NCBI GenBank assembly: GCA_019843655.1 | Contig: JACDQD010000007.1 | Span: forward strand, 27,618,816-27,682,815 | Length of the DNA stretch: 64,000 nucleotides | Reading direction: 5' to 3' | Source of the DNA: Lethocerus indicus | Taxonomy: Eukaryota; Arthropoda; Insecta; Hemiptera; Belostomatidae | In this document: in pieces, positions 1-10,814 of the stretch | Layout of the letters: each line of letters begins with the position of its first letter | Position numbering within the stretch: the stretch's first letter is position 1 | Made by a program: the position numbers and the translations under genes | The notes under the pieces: generated by a model | Told to the model about the DNA's origin: nothing | The model's database searches: none | The model's input: only the letters and a program-made list of their open reading frames with translations

Positions 1-95
1 CCGATATTATCGACAACTTCTCTGCCACTTTTCAAGGGGCAAATTTTCTATTCCCCTCTTGAGGAGCTCCAAATTACTTCTGGGTACACCTAATA
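1..95 (-). mobile_element. Mariner deletion derivative, cut by window edge
   Basis: Right part of a short mariner-derived element. It ends in the terminal repeat read on the minus strand as TTAGGTGTACCCAGAAGTAA. Just inside are degenerate codons for the transposase C-terminus, recognisable by comparison with the fuller copies at 10607 and 62668. The other end lies outside the window. Confidence 0.75.
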
Positions 96-221
96 CATGG
101 GTCGGTATTTCATTCATTGTACGGTTTGCAATTAGAGGAGTTCTCGAGTAAAAAATACGCATAAGAGAAAATATTATAACACGAAATTTATGCTAAAAAT
201 GCTATATGAAACTGGCTATTA

Positions 222-325
222 TTTGCCACTTTTCAAGGGGCAAATTTTCGATTCCCCTTGAAGAACTCCTCAAGACAAAAATACGTCTTATCAAACTGTT
301 AATTACTTTTGGGTACACCTAATAA
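222..325 (-). mobile_element. Mariner deletion derivative, half copy
   Basis: Carries the C-terminal coding remnant and the TTAGGTGTACCCAAAAGTAA terminal repeat (minus-strand reading) at its right end. The other half is missing: sequence left of 222 is unrelated. Same family as positions 1-95 and 477-614. Confidence 0.75.
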
Positions 326-376
326 ATACATCAGCTTGTTATATTTTATTACTAAACGGATCGTATTGTATATCAG

Positions 377-467
377 TTTAAAATACCCGTTTTGTGCCGG
401 TGCAGTTTTGGGATGCACGAAAAACGTCCACAGTGCCAAAAGTGGCACTAACACCGCTACTGAAGAT
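377..467 (-). mobile_element. Hairpin retroposon, internally deleted
   Basis: Begins with the family 3' tail read in reverse (TTTAAAATACCCGTTTTGTG). It then jumps to the loop-side part of the other arm (GTGCCAAAAGTGGCACTAACACC, then GCTACTGAAGATG). The stem that normally carries ACCGGTTTCGGC is deleted. It directly abuts the mariner derivative that follows. Confidence 0.65.
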
Positions 468-614
468 GATTAATCCACTAAATATTCACCAATATTATCG
501 ACAACTCTCTGCCATTTTTCACGGGGCAAATTTTCGATTCCCTCAAGAAGAACTCCTCTCAAGACCAAAATAGATTTTATCATATTGTCGATTACTTTTT
601 GTTACACCTAATAA
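468..614 (-). mobile_element. Mariner deletion derivative, left end lost
   Basis: Starts at GATTAATCCACTAAATATTC, equivalent to the stop codon and 3' untranslated part of the transposase on the minus strand. It runs through the C-terminal codons to a degraded terminal repeat ending in ACACCTAATA. The outer left terminal repeat is absent. Confidence 0.75.
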
Positions 615-620
615 ATATGT

Positions 621-677
621 CGTGCGGGTTCGGAATGTCCTCTGCCGTTCGGGTCTTCGGTTAGACCGGTTTCGGCA
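621..677. mobile_element. Hairpin retroposon fragment
   Basis: Short piece of one arm: TCCTCTGCCGTTCGGGTCTTCGG followed by TTAGACCGGTTTCGGC. It has no second arm and no tail. Confidence 0.55.
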
Positions 678-1530
678 CAATTAATTGGTACAAAACAGTG
701 TCTAGTTTGGACTGCCTCTATTGTCGTCGTCCTCTCTTCATCAGAAAGTGTCCAGCATAGTGCAAAAATATTTATTTTTATTTAGTGCTAAATCAACCTC
801 TGGGGTTGCAGTCACAGTCGCTGAAAGTTTTTCTCGATAAAGGAGCGATCGGGTAAAAAAAAAAATTGGTAAATTTTTGGAGTACGCAGGATCGAAAATT
901 TCTTCTCGGTCATGAGTTGTCTCGGTTCGGGGTGTGGCGGCCGAGGAACCGGATGTTGTAGGTTTGTTATGGGGTCAGGGTCCCGGGCCAATCTCAGGTA
1001 GTGCTCCAGGTTTTGGCGGTAAAATCTCCCGCTTTAGGCCGTTCCCGCCAAAACAACCTGTCCCTCCCTACCTCCGTTCGAGTGCCACCTGCTCCTCACT
1101 TACTTATCCTCCTCCTTCTCCTCATCCTCCTCATCCTCATCCCATTCTTATTCTTCCCCAACTCAAGTCGAATTAGTACACACTACCCGCTAGGTGGGCG
1201 CAGGACCTACCCCCCAAAAAAAACATCGTTTAGCCGCGGATTTAGCCCTGATACCTTTCCAAACTTTGTCAACTTTGTATTTAAAAAAAAAAAAGCTTTT
1301 TCCGCGACCCATTGTGTAGCTCGATAACCGCGAACCTTCTCGAGACTTGGAGGAAGGCGAGACGCGCTTTGCCGGTAAGCCGGGAGTAGGAGTTCCGAAC
1401 TAAATGATGAACCAGGGTGTCAGTACTGAGAGCGAAACTCTCTCAAATGCCGACCAGAATGGAGAATCGAATAGATACAAAAATTCCCTACTAAACAGGC
1501 ATTCCGACCCTATTCATAGTTATGTATATA

Positions 1531-1716
1531 TTAGGGGTACCCAAAAGTAATCAATATTTTGATTTTGGAATTCATTTTATTTTGCTAACAAAGAAACCTC
1601 AACTACCATATATTTATGCCAATTTTGCGGCAAATTTTCGATTCCCCTCTTGGAGAACTCTTCAAGACAGAAATACATCTTATCAAATTGTGTGATTACT
1701 TTAGGGTACACCTAAT
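1531..1716 (-). mobile_element. Mariner deletion derivative, both ends
   Basis: Starts TTAGGGGTACCCAAAAGTAA and ends with its inverted counterpart GGGTACACCTAA, flanked by TA as expected for Tc1/mariner. The interior keeps the CAAATTTTCGATTCCCCTC block that encodes the transposase tail on the minus strand, shortened and mutated. Confidence 0.85.
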
Positions 1717-2969
1717 ATATTAAAAGGGAAATTATGGAAGAAAATTCGGAGGCCGAAACTGGAATATGATATAAGGTGAAGACCATAGTCGGTTTCCACA
1801 CACGGGGATGAAGAATTATCAATATAAATCCTTCAATTCGAAATTAATGCATCATTCTCTTGATGGGGTGACGCGCCAAGAGGAAATTACCGCGTGATTT
1901 CCTCACTATCCAGCCATATATTCATGTATTGATACATTTTCGCGCTGATACAACAGCGCGTTGTTCCGCCCTAAGTATGTATTTGGGCCCTTCACGAAAG
2001 TCCGGACGGAAGTTTGAAATTGATGCTGAACATACTGTCTGTATATTGTTCGTGAAACTGTTAACGCCCCCGCCTTATGTTTCTAAACTTATGGTCCATT
2101 TTGATTTTAAAGTCTCCCACCCCGCCAAAATGAATTTGCGGCTTCCCTTTATAAAACTTTCCCTTTCAAATCTGTCCCAAATTCCTTGATTCGACACTGT
2201 CCAGTTAAGTCTGAAGCGGGAGTACCATGAACGGATAATAAGCACACCGGTGTCATCTAGGTATAATTATAAAAATTCTAGTTGTAAATTAAAATAAAAC
2301 TGAAATTTGTGAAGCACACTTTACTGCCCTCAGCAAATCTCGGGCGTCTCATTCTATAGCTATTAAAAATAAATATATTCCAGAAATTTCGCCAAATTGC
2401 CCTTGCAGCATGTTATGCAACAGTGGGCCATTAAATGGGGCCCGGTAATATTTTGGAGAGATTAAGAACACGGCAGCGATAACAAAAAAAAAAATAAAAC
2501 CCCACAACCCCGCAGTGGAAGTTTCGCAGTAAAATTTATATTCCTTTTTTTTTTTATTTCAGCCCGGTCTTTATAACCGGGCTTAATTAAAAATTGTTCT
2601 TCCGCCGGAGCGTATTCCAATCAGGGTATTGGAGTTCAAGAGATTAGCACGGGCCACCTGGCGGTGATTTTTAATTGTAGGGAGTGGCCCTTCGGGACGG
2701 CTTCCGAAATGAATCGGCTCAAGATTCATTTTCAAGAGGTTTTCGGGTTTTTGGGCGCCACTACCGAGAAAGGGCGCCGACGCCCACTTCGAGCCGTCCA
2801 CAGACAGCAGGAGCAAACGCAGGACACGAGTTCGATTAATATTCTCCTCCCTCGAGCTTTCTACCGCCGTCGGTAGACCTCTATGACCGTTTGTTTTATT
2901 CCTTGTATAAATCAACTGTCAGAGTTATACGAGTACATTGATGTCAAATGTCTTGGCCAATGGTTAAAC
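1717..2969. other. No recognisable gene
   Basis: A+T-rich sequence with short open frames (for example 1929-2189 plus and 2583-2915 minus). I see no domain, conserved motif or convincing splice framework in them. It contains short A and T homopolymers near 2486 and 2547. Confidence 0.5.
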
Positions 2970-3652
2970 GTAACCGGTTGGCTGCCGGAGTCTTCTGGAG
3001 AAAACATCCACCGTAGACCAAGATATTTTTCGCGATTATATGAAATCAATTGGAATAGATTTTATGCGTCTGTATTTAGAACCGTCTAAAAAAGTAGAAT
3101 AAGTATTCTTTTAAACTGACACAAATATGTGACGCTGGCCTAGAGATAAAAAACTGAACGCTGTAGCCCACGTGTCACATATATGCGTCACATTAAATTA
3201 GAAGAAATTGATTATAATACAAAAAAATAATACGATACGAAATTCATTTTATTTTACGAAAATTCATCATTTCGTCGAGAGATATGTTTCCGTTAAAATA
3301 TATTAAATATAATAATAATTTTTATAGCTCACTTATATCTAGCTACTTACGTGACAATTTTAATAATCTTGCTTCGCAAATTTTTTTCCTTTTTAAATTT
3401 AACTTTTTGCCCGTTAATTTCACTAACCCCGCTAAAACGACCTATTTTCAACTGTCATAAAGACTCTAAATAATCTAACGCGAGAGCGGACCGAGTACAG
3501 ACTTCGTACATTGTACACTTTTAGAACTTAAAAAATGTTCGACATGTTTTGTAAATTGTGCCAAAAAAATCTGTCACATATGTGTGACGTTGGGCTGTCT
3601 GGTGGAAAAAGCTGTGTCGCATTAATGTGACGGTCGGCAGCGAACGATTTAA
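2970..3652. mobile_element. piggyBac-like TTAA element, copy 1
   Basis: About 680 bp. The left end reads GTAACCGGTTGGCTGCC (the expected TTAA is mutated to GTAA). The right end, read inward on the minus strand, is TTAAATCGTTCGCTGCCGAC. The shared terminal pattern TTAAnYnGTTSGCTRCC and the TTAA boundary match the piggyBac superfamily. Just inside the ends are palindromes of the GTCACATATATGTGAC type. The interior is rich in A and T, with no intact transposase. An inverted second copy lies at 25337-25984. Non-autonomous or badly decayed. Confidence 0.7.
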
Positions 3653-4313
3653 GCCGTGGTGGAATTAAGAAAGGGAATGAATGAAGGGGGAAATTTGGAT
3701 GATTAGAAAGGGCCGGAATGGAATTTGGAGAGCCGGAATTTCGCGACTACATCAACTGTCGGTACGTTTGAAGTAACGATTTCTGAAACGGATCCCTTGC
3801 AATTCCACGCATAGCACACACCCGGACATGTGTAAATTTAAGGGGGTGAATACGGCGATCCAATATTCCTTCCGTGATCTCAATAACTGCGGCGTCATCG
3901 ATACCTAATACAGATATTTCGCCGGCAAATACCTTCCCACCTGTCGTACAGGTGACAATAACAAGATTTATGTGTAAGTCGGGTAAATAGAGGCTGGTTA
4001 TTCGGAACGAGAACCCCATTTCGGGGGGGGTGGTTGAGGGAGCAGCGTGACCCACAATGGGAAGACCGGGATAGCGGCCGCGTGGAAATTGTCACGAATT
4101 TCCACATTCGGCCACAATCGGTCCGGTATAAGTCCAAATTTTCCGTTGGGAAGGCTTTTCACTCCGGTGAGACATCTGCCGCGAGCTTACACAACGAATG
4201 CGAATTTTTTTTTTATCCCATTTTATTTTTTACAATCAACCAGTTAGTTATTGGTTGGGGTTTGGTCGGAATTCCAAGATTTCTTAGATTGCAGCATAAA
4301 TATCAACGATCTC
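3653..4313. other. No recognisable gene
   Basis: Two overlapping minus-strand open frames (3747-4055 and 3895-4137) are not similar to anything I know and lack splice context. There is a poly-G run at 4022. Confidence 0.4.
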
Positions 4314-4588
4314 TGTAGGTTCGTGACGTTTCTGTCTCTTCTCGCCGGTTTGGTCTTTTGCTAGACCGGTTTCGGCCGCTCGCCATCTTCAGTAGCGGTG
4401 TTGGTCACTGTTAGCACTTTGGATGTTTTTTTGGGCATCCTCACTGCCCACTGTCACTTTCACATGTACTGTAGTGTACATGATGCCCGAAAAACATCCA
4501 AAGTGCTAACAGTGACTAACACCGCTACTGAAGATGGCGAGCGGCCGAAACCGGTCTAGACCGAACCGGCGATATGAGACAGAAGAAC
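4314..4588. mobile_element. Hairpin retroposon, near-perfect stem
   Basis: One of the best inverted repeats in the window. It starts at the canonical 5' boundary GTAGGTTCGTGACG and passes TAGACCGGTTTCGGCCGC and CATCTTCAGTAGCGG. It then folds back at about 4476-4481 (CATGTACTG, then TAGTGTACATG) into the complementary arm, ending in GAGACAGAAG. The 3' tail after the second arm is not recognisable. Each arm could base-pair over about 130 nt. Confidence 0.85.
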
Positions 4589-6165
4589 AGGGGCAGTGCG
4601 CAGGCATCAAACGAAATCTGTATATCGCCTACCGTGTACAATGTATATTCGGTGAAAAATAAACTATTTGTATTCTGTAAAATGTATTGCTGGAATTCGG
4701 GACGGTGCGGGATCGAGACCCGTTGACGCGGATAACTTGTGCAAATTTAAAAATCGAACAGCGCCGATTTAATGCCCGGAGCTAACCGATAAAAATAAAC
4801 CGAACGGCCCTAATTTCCTAATGAGTTCGTGAAACGATCCTCTTATTACTGAGACCGGTACCAGTTTAAGAGGCGCCCCCCCCCTTTTTTTTTTTTTCGC
4901 TTCCTCGAATGAAAATTAGCTCATTGAACAAGATTCAATTTCTGAATTGAAACCGGCTCCATAAATTACCGGAGTATTAGGGCGGAGAAATAACTCCGGC
5001 CGTACGAAATGTCCAGCTTTCCACCTAATTGGAGGCCTCCGGTTTCTTGCGCCGATTACCGTCCTTCCGGATATTCCCGATACTCCAGAGATTCTGCGAA
5101 ATATTCCGGACTATATCGGGCAGTAATAGAAATGAAATAAAAAAAAAACGAATTATTTATTAGCGCGGTCCGAGGACTGGTGACTCAACCAGTTGTACAA
5201 AATCTTCTTTTTACTGTAAGTGTCATTCGTTTTTGTGACTCGTCTGACATCCAGTGTCATTCCGGATCATGACTCAATGGCAGTGGGCAAATTGACCCTG
5301 GTCTATGTGAGAAAGAGAAACAAAATCTTTGAACTTTAAAGGGTTAGTAGATTACCCTACTACAGGGTAAGTTCAGAATAATCGTAATCTGTACATTTTT
5401 ATTTGATTATCTTTTCGGGACTCGTTCCTCCTCTTCCGGGGCCCGTTCCTGCTACCTCTCGGGCCCGAAGAGTGTTCCTAGGCCGTCACTACAGCGTGAA
5501 GTACCTTATCACGTGATCTGAGTCCTCCTGGCTCCCCTCTGGGAGTCCTACTGCTCGTGGTCCCAGAGGCCCCGCCCGTATTCAGGACCTTCAGGACCTG
5601 ATTGAGGTCCGGTCTCCCTATTTTGTCACGTCTATATAAACAGTCTGCACAGGCAGGATTGTCTCCAGACGCTACTGAGGACGGCGGAAAGTCACGAACC
5701 GTTTAAACGATGATCCGGGGGGATTGGATTCTGGACAGCCGGGCTCGTAATAAAACTGGCCGTCATAAATAGTTAATGGGGTCCAGTTCAGGGCTACTCG
5801 TGTTTATCTTCAATTAACGCCCGGACGCGCGGCCCGGCATCTGGTCCGATTCCAGCCCAGTAGGTGCGGCTACTTTCCCACACTTTCCGGCGCCTGCTTC
5901 CATTTAGTCCCCCTTTTTAGTCTCATTCTCCTTTCCTTTCCTCTATATGTTTTTCTTTTTTTATTTTCTCCTCCATTCTTCTTTTTATCGAGGCCCGATC
6001 GGAATTCGAGACGTGGAACCGGGCCCGATTTATGCCATTGTACGGGCGGCCGACCGTACGCCTAAAATATGATGCAATTTTAACGCTCATAATTTGTCAA
6101 TATTATACCTTCCCGCTTTCTCGTTACGGTGTACACCCGAATGCGAAAATTATTTATGTAGGCAA
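4589..6165. other. No recognisable gene
   Basis: No open frame above about 60 codons with recognisable content. There is a poly-C/poly-T tract at 4876-4898 and a GC-rich stretch at 5415-5620. I see nothing else I can support. Confidence 0.45.
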
Positions 6166-6262
6166 TTTGGAATACCTGTTTTGTGCGGCTGGAATACCGT
6201 AGATTTAGCGTTTCCTCCGTCTCCTCTCGAGACGTTCCGGTCTATTGCTAGACCGGTTTCGT
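6166..6262 (-). mobile_element. Hairpin retroposon, one arm plus tail
   Basis: Reverse-oriented tail (GGAATACCTGTTTTGTGCGG, then CTGGAATACCGTAGATTT) followed by one arm as far as GCTAGACCGGTTTCG. It stops there, so this copy is 5'-truncated at the ACCGGT core. Confidence 0.75.
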
Positions 6263-6892
6263 CTGTGTATGAGACTGGGCCAACGATGAAGTAGATCTTT
6301 CACAAACGAGATAATAAACTAAAGGAAAAAAGTAGTATAAATAAAAAATGGTATTCTACGGGAACATTTTCTTCGGTTTAGTGCTGGTCTTATAAAAAAT
6401 AAAATAATTCCATGTCCTCTCTGTTTATATACCTCTTTAAAAATACCTCTTCACTCAGAGAACATAGGACCGGGTAATAACGCGCTATTTATATTTCATT
6501 TAAATTAAAGTTCTCAACAGTTCAGATTTTATCGTTCGCTTATAAATAAAATCGGTTGCACTTTTGATCAACCAAAAATGGCTCCCCGTTTTGTGTCGAG
6601 TAAGTAACAAAGGAGAACTAACAACTAAGCCTTTTTTAACCCTCGCCTCGTTAACCTGTTGAGCTCGAAATCCTGGATGAGAGTGCATAAAGCAGGTGCG
6701 GACGGAAGTTCAACGTTCCGCGGGAGCGATTTCAATCTTCCGTTGGACGGAAAAATACGTTGGACGGCCGGCCCTGGACATGGGAAGGGTTTTTTGGGGA
6801 GGGGGGCGCTATGGGACGCTGATTTCAGAGAAAAACTACAGTCTACATGACAGAGGCAAATTCAAATAACGTTTCTGACGAATGCATACATT

Positions 6893-8315
6893 TAGAACGT
6901 AGGGACAAGATCCTAACGAACGGACGAAATTCTAACAAAAACGATAGAATCCTAAAGAAAGGACTATTTTTAACAAAATGGATAAGATACTAACGAAAGG
7001 ATAAGATTATAATGAAAGGATAAGATCATAAAGAATGGACAAGATCCTAAAGAGAGGACGAAATTTTAACAAAAAGGAAAAGATACTACCGATAGGATCA
7101 GATTATAAAGAAAGGATAAGATCATAAAGAATGGACAAGATCCTAAAGAGAGGACGAAATTTTAACAAAAAGGAAAAGATACTACCGATAGGATAAGATT
7201 ACAAAGAAAGGATAATATCATAACGAAAGGACAAGATCCTAAAGAAAGGCAAAATTCTAACAGAAAGATAAGATACTAACGAAAGGACAAAATCCTGAAG
7301 AAAGGACAAAATCCTGAAGAAAGGACAAAATCCTGAAGAAAGGACAAAATCCTGAAGAAAGGACAAAATCCTGAAGAAAGGACAAAATCCTGAAGAAAGG
7401 ACAAAATCCTGAAGAAAGGACAAAATCCTGAAGAAAGGACAAAATCCTGAAGAAAGGACAAAATCCTGAAGAAAGGACAAAATCCTGAAGAAAGGACAAA
7501 ATCCTGAAGAAAGGACAAAATCCTGAAGAAAGGACAAAATCCTGAAGAAAGGACAAAATCCTGAAGAAAGGACAAAATCCTGAAGAAAGGACAAAATCCT
7601 GAAGAAAGGACAAAATCCTGAAGAAAGGACAAAATCCTGATGAAAGGACAAAATCCTTAAGAATGGACAATATCCTCAAGAAAGGACAAAATCCTGACGA
7701 AAGGACAAAATCCTGACGAAAGGAAAAACCTGGACGAAAGGACAAAATCCTGAAGAAAGGACAAAATCCTGAAGAAAGGACAAAATCCTGACGAAAGGAC
7801 AATGTCATAACGAAAAACGATTTGGAGGCGGCAGCTATATATCGATATACGACAGAGGGATTTAACCGGAAAATTGATTTGTTCTGCAATCGAATATTGA
7901 AGAAATCTTCGAGCATTATTAAAGGAAGGTCAAAATACCGAAGAAAGGAAAAATCCTGACGAAATGACAAAAATCATGAAGAAAGGACAAAATCCTGATG
8001 AAAGGACAAAATCCTGACGAAAGGACAAAATCCTGACGAAAGGACAAAATCCTGACGAAAGGACAAAATCCTTAAGAATGAACAATATCCTGAAGAAAGG
8101 ACAAAATCCTGACGAAAGGACAAAATCCTGACGAATGGACAAAATCCTGACGAAAGGACAAAATCCTTAAGAATGGACAATATCCTCAAGAAAGGACATA
8201 TCCTGACGAAAGGACATATCCAGACGAAAGGACAAAATCCTGATGAAAGGACAAAATCCTTAAGAATGGACAATATCCTCAAGAAAGGACAAAATCCTGA
8301 CGAAAGGACAAAATA
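6893..8315. repeat. 19-bp minisatellite, about 1.4 kb
   Basis: Tandem array of GAAAGGACAAAATCCTGAA (19 bp). About 19 essentially identical units fill 7281-7640. The flanks (6893-7280 and 7641-8315) hold diverged variants. Each unit holds the interrupted palindrome AGGA-CAAAA-TCCT. The unit has no stop codon in any minus-strand frame, so all three frames stay open and give false proteins of about 100-237 residues repeating a 19-residue pattern. Units at about 7015-7110 and 7111-7205 are duplicated as a block of five (96 bp). A non-repeat spacer interrupts the array at about 7811-7925. Confidence 0.95.
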
Positions 8316-8879
8316 ATATTTGGAAAAATTCAGCGGCCTTCAAGTTTCTCCTCGGTATCATACCGGGTATTTCGAAACAAATATTCTTCAGCATTTTCCA
8401 ACGTGTTTTATTTACGTTCCCCCTTATTTTTTATACCGTTGAGACTGTTTAAAATGGAGATAGATAGTTAGCGGCCCTTGTTGGGGGGTGTGTATTGGGG
8501 ACGTTACACGCAGGATGCGTCACGGTGGTCGCTTCCGTAACGTACGAGAACACCTCATCCGTAGATCCAACCCGTGCATTACAATTTTGGCCCATAGACG
8601 GAGGAGCGGGAGTCCAGAACGATATCTTCAACAGCCAGACCATCTGTTCCAGACAATTTTATTGACGTAATCTGGCGGAATATTAGCGTTCCTCGAATAT
8701 CTTCCGTCGTTCCGAAATTAGGAAAAAAATCTCCTCCGCGCCATCTACAACAAGACGATATAGACCTACAACATAGTCGTATTGTGCAGGAAGAGCTTTA
8801 AGATCGGAATGTTAGATCAGAACATTTATTGTGCGCGTTTTTAAAAAATTAAACCTTCCATCAGCTCTCAGTAGCTGAA
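8316..8879. other. No recognisable gene
   Basis: Unique-looking sequence between the minisatellite and a hairpin fragment. Short frames at 8449-8643 (minus) and 8488-8670 (plus) overlap each other and have no recognisable content. Confidence 0.4.
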
Positions 8880-8945
8880 AGATGGCTACTGAAGATGGCG
8901 AGCGACCGAATCGGCGACGGGAGGCGGAAAATCACAAGAAACATC
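8880..8945 (+). mobile_element. Hairpin retroposon fragment
   Basis: Second-arm piece reading GCTACTGAAGATGGCGAGCG, then ACCGAATCGGCGACGGGAGGC. It has lost the AAACCGGTCTAGC segment between these blocks. No tail. Confidence 0.6.
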
Positions 8946-9259
8946 GTGTTTCGACAGTAGTCTTAAACTAATAAAAAAAATGTTTATAGAACTGTATACA
9001 TTTTCAATACAATAATTTACTCTAATTATTGCCATCATTTTCGTTTCTACCTTTCAATTGAAATTAGAAAATTGTTTTATAATAAATTATCGTTTTTATT
9101 AAAATACCTATTTTATTAGATAATTAAAGAATTACGTCTTAAGGTATATAACAGGTAAATTTTGAGTAATGTTTTTAAAACATTAACATTGTTTAGTATT
9201 CATCCTAATTATTTCCATCGCTTATTCAGTTTAATTGATAATGCTATTTTGATAATGCA

Positions 9260-9557
9260 TAGTTCAACATACCTGTTTTGTGGTCTGCGAGGGGTTGGAA
9301 TACCGTAGGTTTATCTCCTCCTCCTGTAGGTGTTTCTATCTCCTCTCGCCGGTTCGGTCTTTCGCTAGACCGGTTTCGGCCGCTCTCGCCATCTTCAGTA
9401 GCGCTGTGTTAGTCACTGTTGGCACTCACTGCACTGTCACTGTCACCTGTACTGTGATATAGACACGACAAACCACAAAGTGACTACTCGAAGATGGCTA
9501 GCAGCCGAAACCGGTCTGGCGAAAGACCGAACCGGCGAGAGGAGGCAGAAACTCCGC
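9260..9557 (-). mobile_element. Hairpin retroposon, near full length
   Basis: The reverse-oriented tail starts at TTCAACATACCTGTTTTG and is followed by GGGGTTGGAATACCGTAGG. Both arms are present (TAGACCGGTTTCGGCCGC at about 9366 and GCAGCCGAAACCGGTCTGG at about 9502) and it ends at GGAGGCAGAAAC. The loop side is partly rearranged. A possible but imperfect flanking duplication is GCATAGTTC against GCATATATTC. Confidence 0.8.
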
Positions 9558-9622
9558 AAAACCATCGAATCCCCGCATATATTCTCTGTTGAAATGTTGC
9601 TTCGAGTTAAATATTTCAAATT

Positions 9623-9994
9623 ATGACTGTGCGCCTGTGCCACGGGGCGTCTCTAAAAGGTGTACCGGATATTAATATTGCACCTGAAAGTGGACGGGGG
9701 ATGACCCGGCCACTTTGTACGTTACGGTCACGCAGCAGTGGCTACCCCCGGTCGGCCACGGTATTTAATGCATGGACGACCTCTCCGGTCGTCGGCCGTT
9801 CAATGCCAATCCATCCATTCAATGGGACGGCGGGAGCTGAAATAATAGTGGGCCGTAAACTGTACGAATTACCGGAAATGTACGAGAGGAAAAGTCTCGG
9901 AAAATCTTTGGCCGGGGAAGAAATTACCGATTTATCGGCATTCTCCTTTAGTTTTCACTTTTTCATTTTTCCAGACCAACGACTGAAGTATTAA
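9623..9994 (+). other. Open frame, 123 codons, probably not a gene
   Basis: Begins with ATG and stays open for 123 codons in locally GC-richer sequence. The translation shows no signal peptide, membrane segment or family motif, and the lower-complexity end (SAFSFSFHFFIF) looks like chance coding. Kept only because it is one of the few longer frames outside a repeat. Confidence 0.12.
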
Positions 9995-10200
9995 ATCGTG
10001 TGTACTCCAAATATATAAATGATCCGCGGCCCGGTTTTCATGTATTAAAGGCAGTATTTTTGTATATTGGGTTGTTTCGGAAGATGGGAAAAATCCCGGA
10101 ACAGCAGTTCTATCCACAGTATTAAGAGATTTCATACATTCCGTTAACAAGAACATTCGAATATTGTCCATCTTTAACAATAGACAAAAAAATAGTTTAA

Positions 10201-10494
10201 CATACCTGTTTTGCGGTCTACGAGGGGTTGAAATACCGGCAGATTTCGTGTTTTTCTGTCTCCTCTCCCTGTGGTTTGGTCTTTTGCCAGACCGGCTTTC
10301 GACCGCTCGCCGTCTTCAGTAGCGGTGTTAGTTGCTCTGGATGTTTTTCGGCCGTCCTCACTGCACTGCCACTGCCGCTTGTACCGCCCCAACACAAGTG
10401 ACTAACACACAGCGCTACTGAAGACGGCGAGCGGCCGAAAGCCGGTCTGGCCAAAGACCAAACCGGCGAGATGGACACGAGATCTACGGTGGAT
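10201..10494 (-). mobile_element. Hairpin retroposon with target duplication
   Basis: Reverse-oriented. The tail is at left (CATACCTGTTTTGCGG), both arms are complete, and the canonical 5' boundary is at right (GAGATCTACGGTGGAT). Flanking direct repeats are ACAAAAAAATAGTTTAA at 10184-10200 and ACAAAAATGTTTAA at 10495-10508, the same word apart from a three-base indel. Confidence 0.85.
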
Positions 10495-10606
10495 ACAAAA
10501 ATGTTTAATTCGAAAATAATGTAATCCCCGGTACGGTCCATTTCTAGACCGGCCTTCGAGGATGCACCTGGATATATTATTTTATAATTATATTATATAA
10601 TATATA

Positions 10607-10814
10607 TTAGGGGTACCCAAAAATAATCCTGATTTTGACTTTGGAATTCATTTTATTTTGCTAAAAAAGAAACTTTAATTATTAATCTACTATATATTCA
10701 CCAATATTATCAGCAACTCTCTGCCACTTTTCCGGCAAATTCCCCTCTTGAAGAACTCCTCAAGACCAAAATACATCTTAGCAAATTGTCGATTACTTTT
10801 GGGTACACCTAATA
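10607..10814 (-). mobile_element. Mariner deletion derivative, well preserved
   Basis: About 208 bp from TTAGGGGTACCCAAAAATAA to TTTTGGGTACACCTAA, flanked by TA. On the minus strand the 5' terminal repeat runs almost directly into the last 30 or so codons of a mariner transposase (pattern EEFFKRGIENLPE), then a stop codon and the 3' untranslated region. It is therefore an internal deletion product. Confidence 0.88.

Noticed and set aside
7257..7970. Minus-strand frame of 237 codons with repeated SFLQDFVLSSGFCPFFRIL
   Set aside because: It is the 19-bp minisatellite read through. The unit lacks stops in all three frames, so the long frame carries no evidence of coding.
6893..8315. CRISPR array in the regularly repeated region
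   Set aside because: Units are contiguous, with no unique spacers between repeats, and the context is eukaryotic.
9260..9557. Classification of the hairpin family as a foldback DNA transposon or MITE
   Set aside because: Considered first because of the long inverted repeats. Variable-length target duplications, a one-sided tail and 5' truncations fit retroposition better, though a final decision needs genome-wide data.
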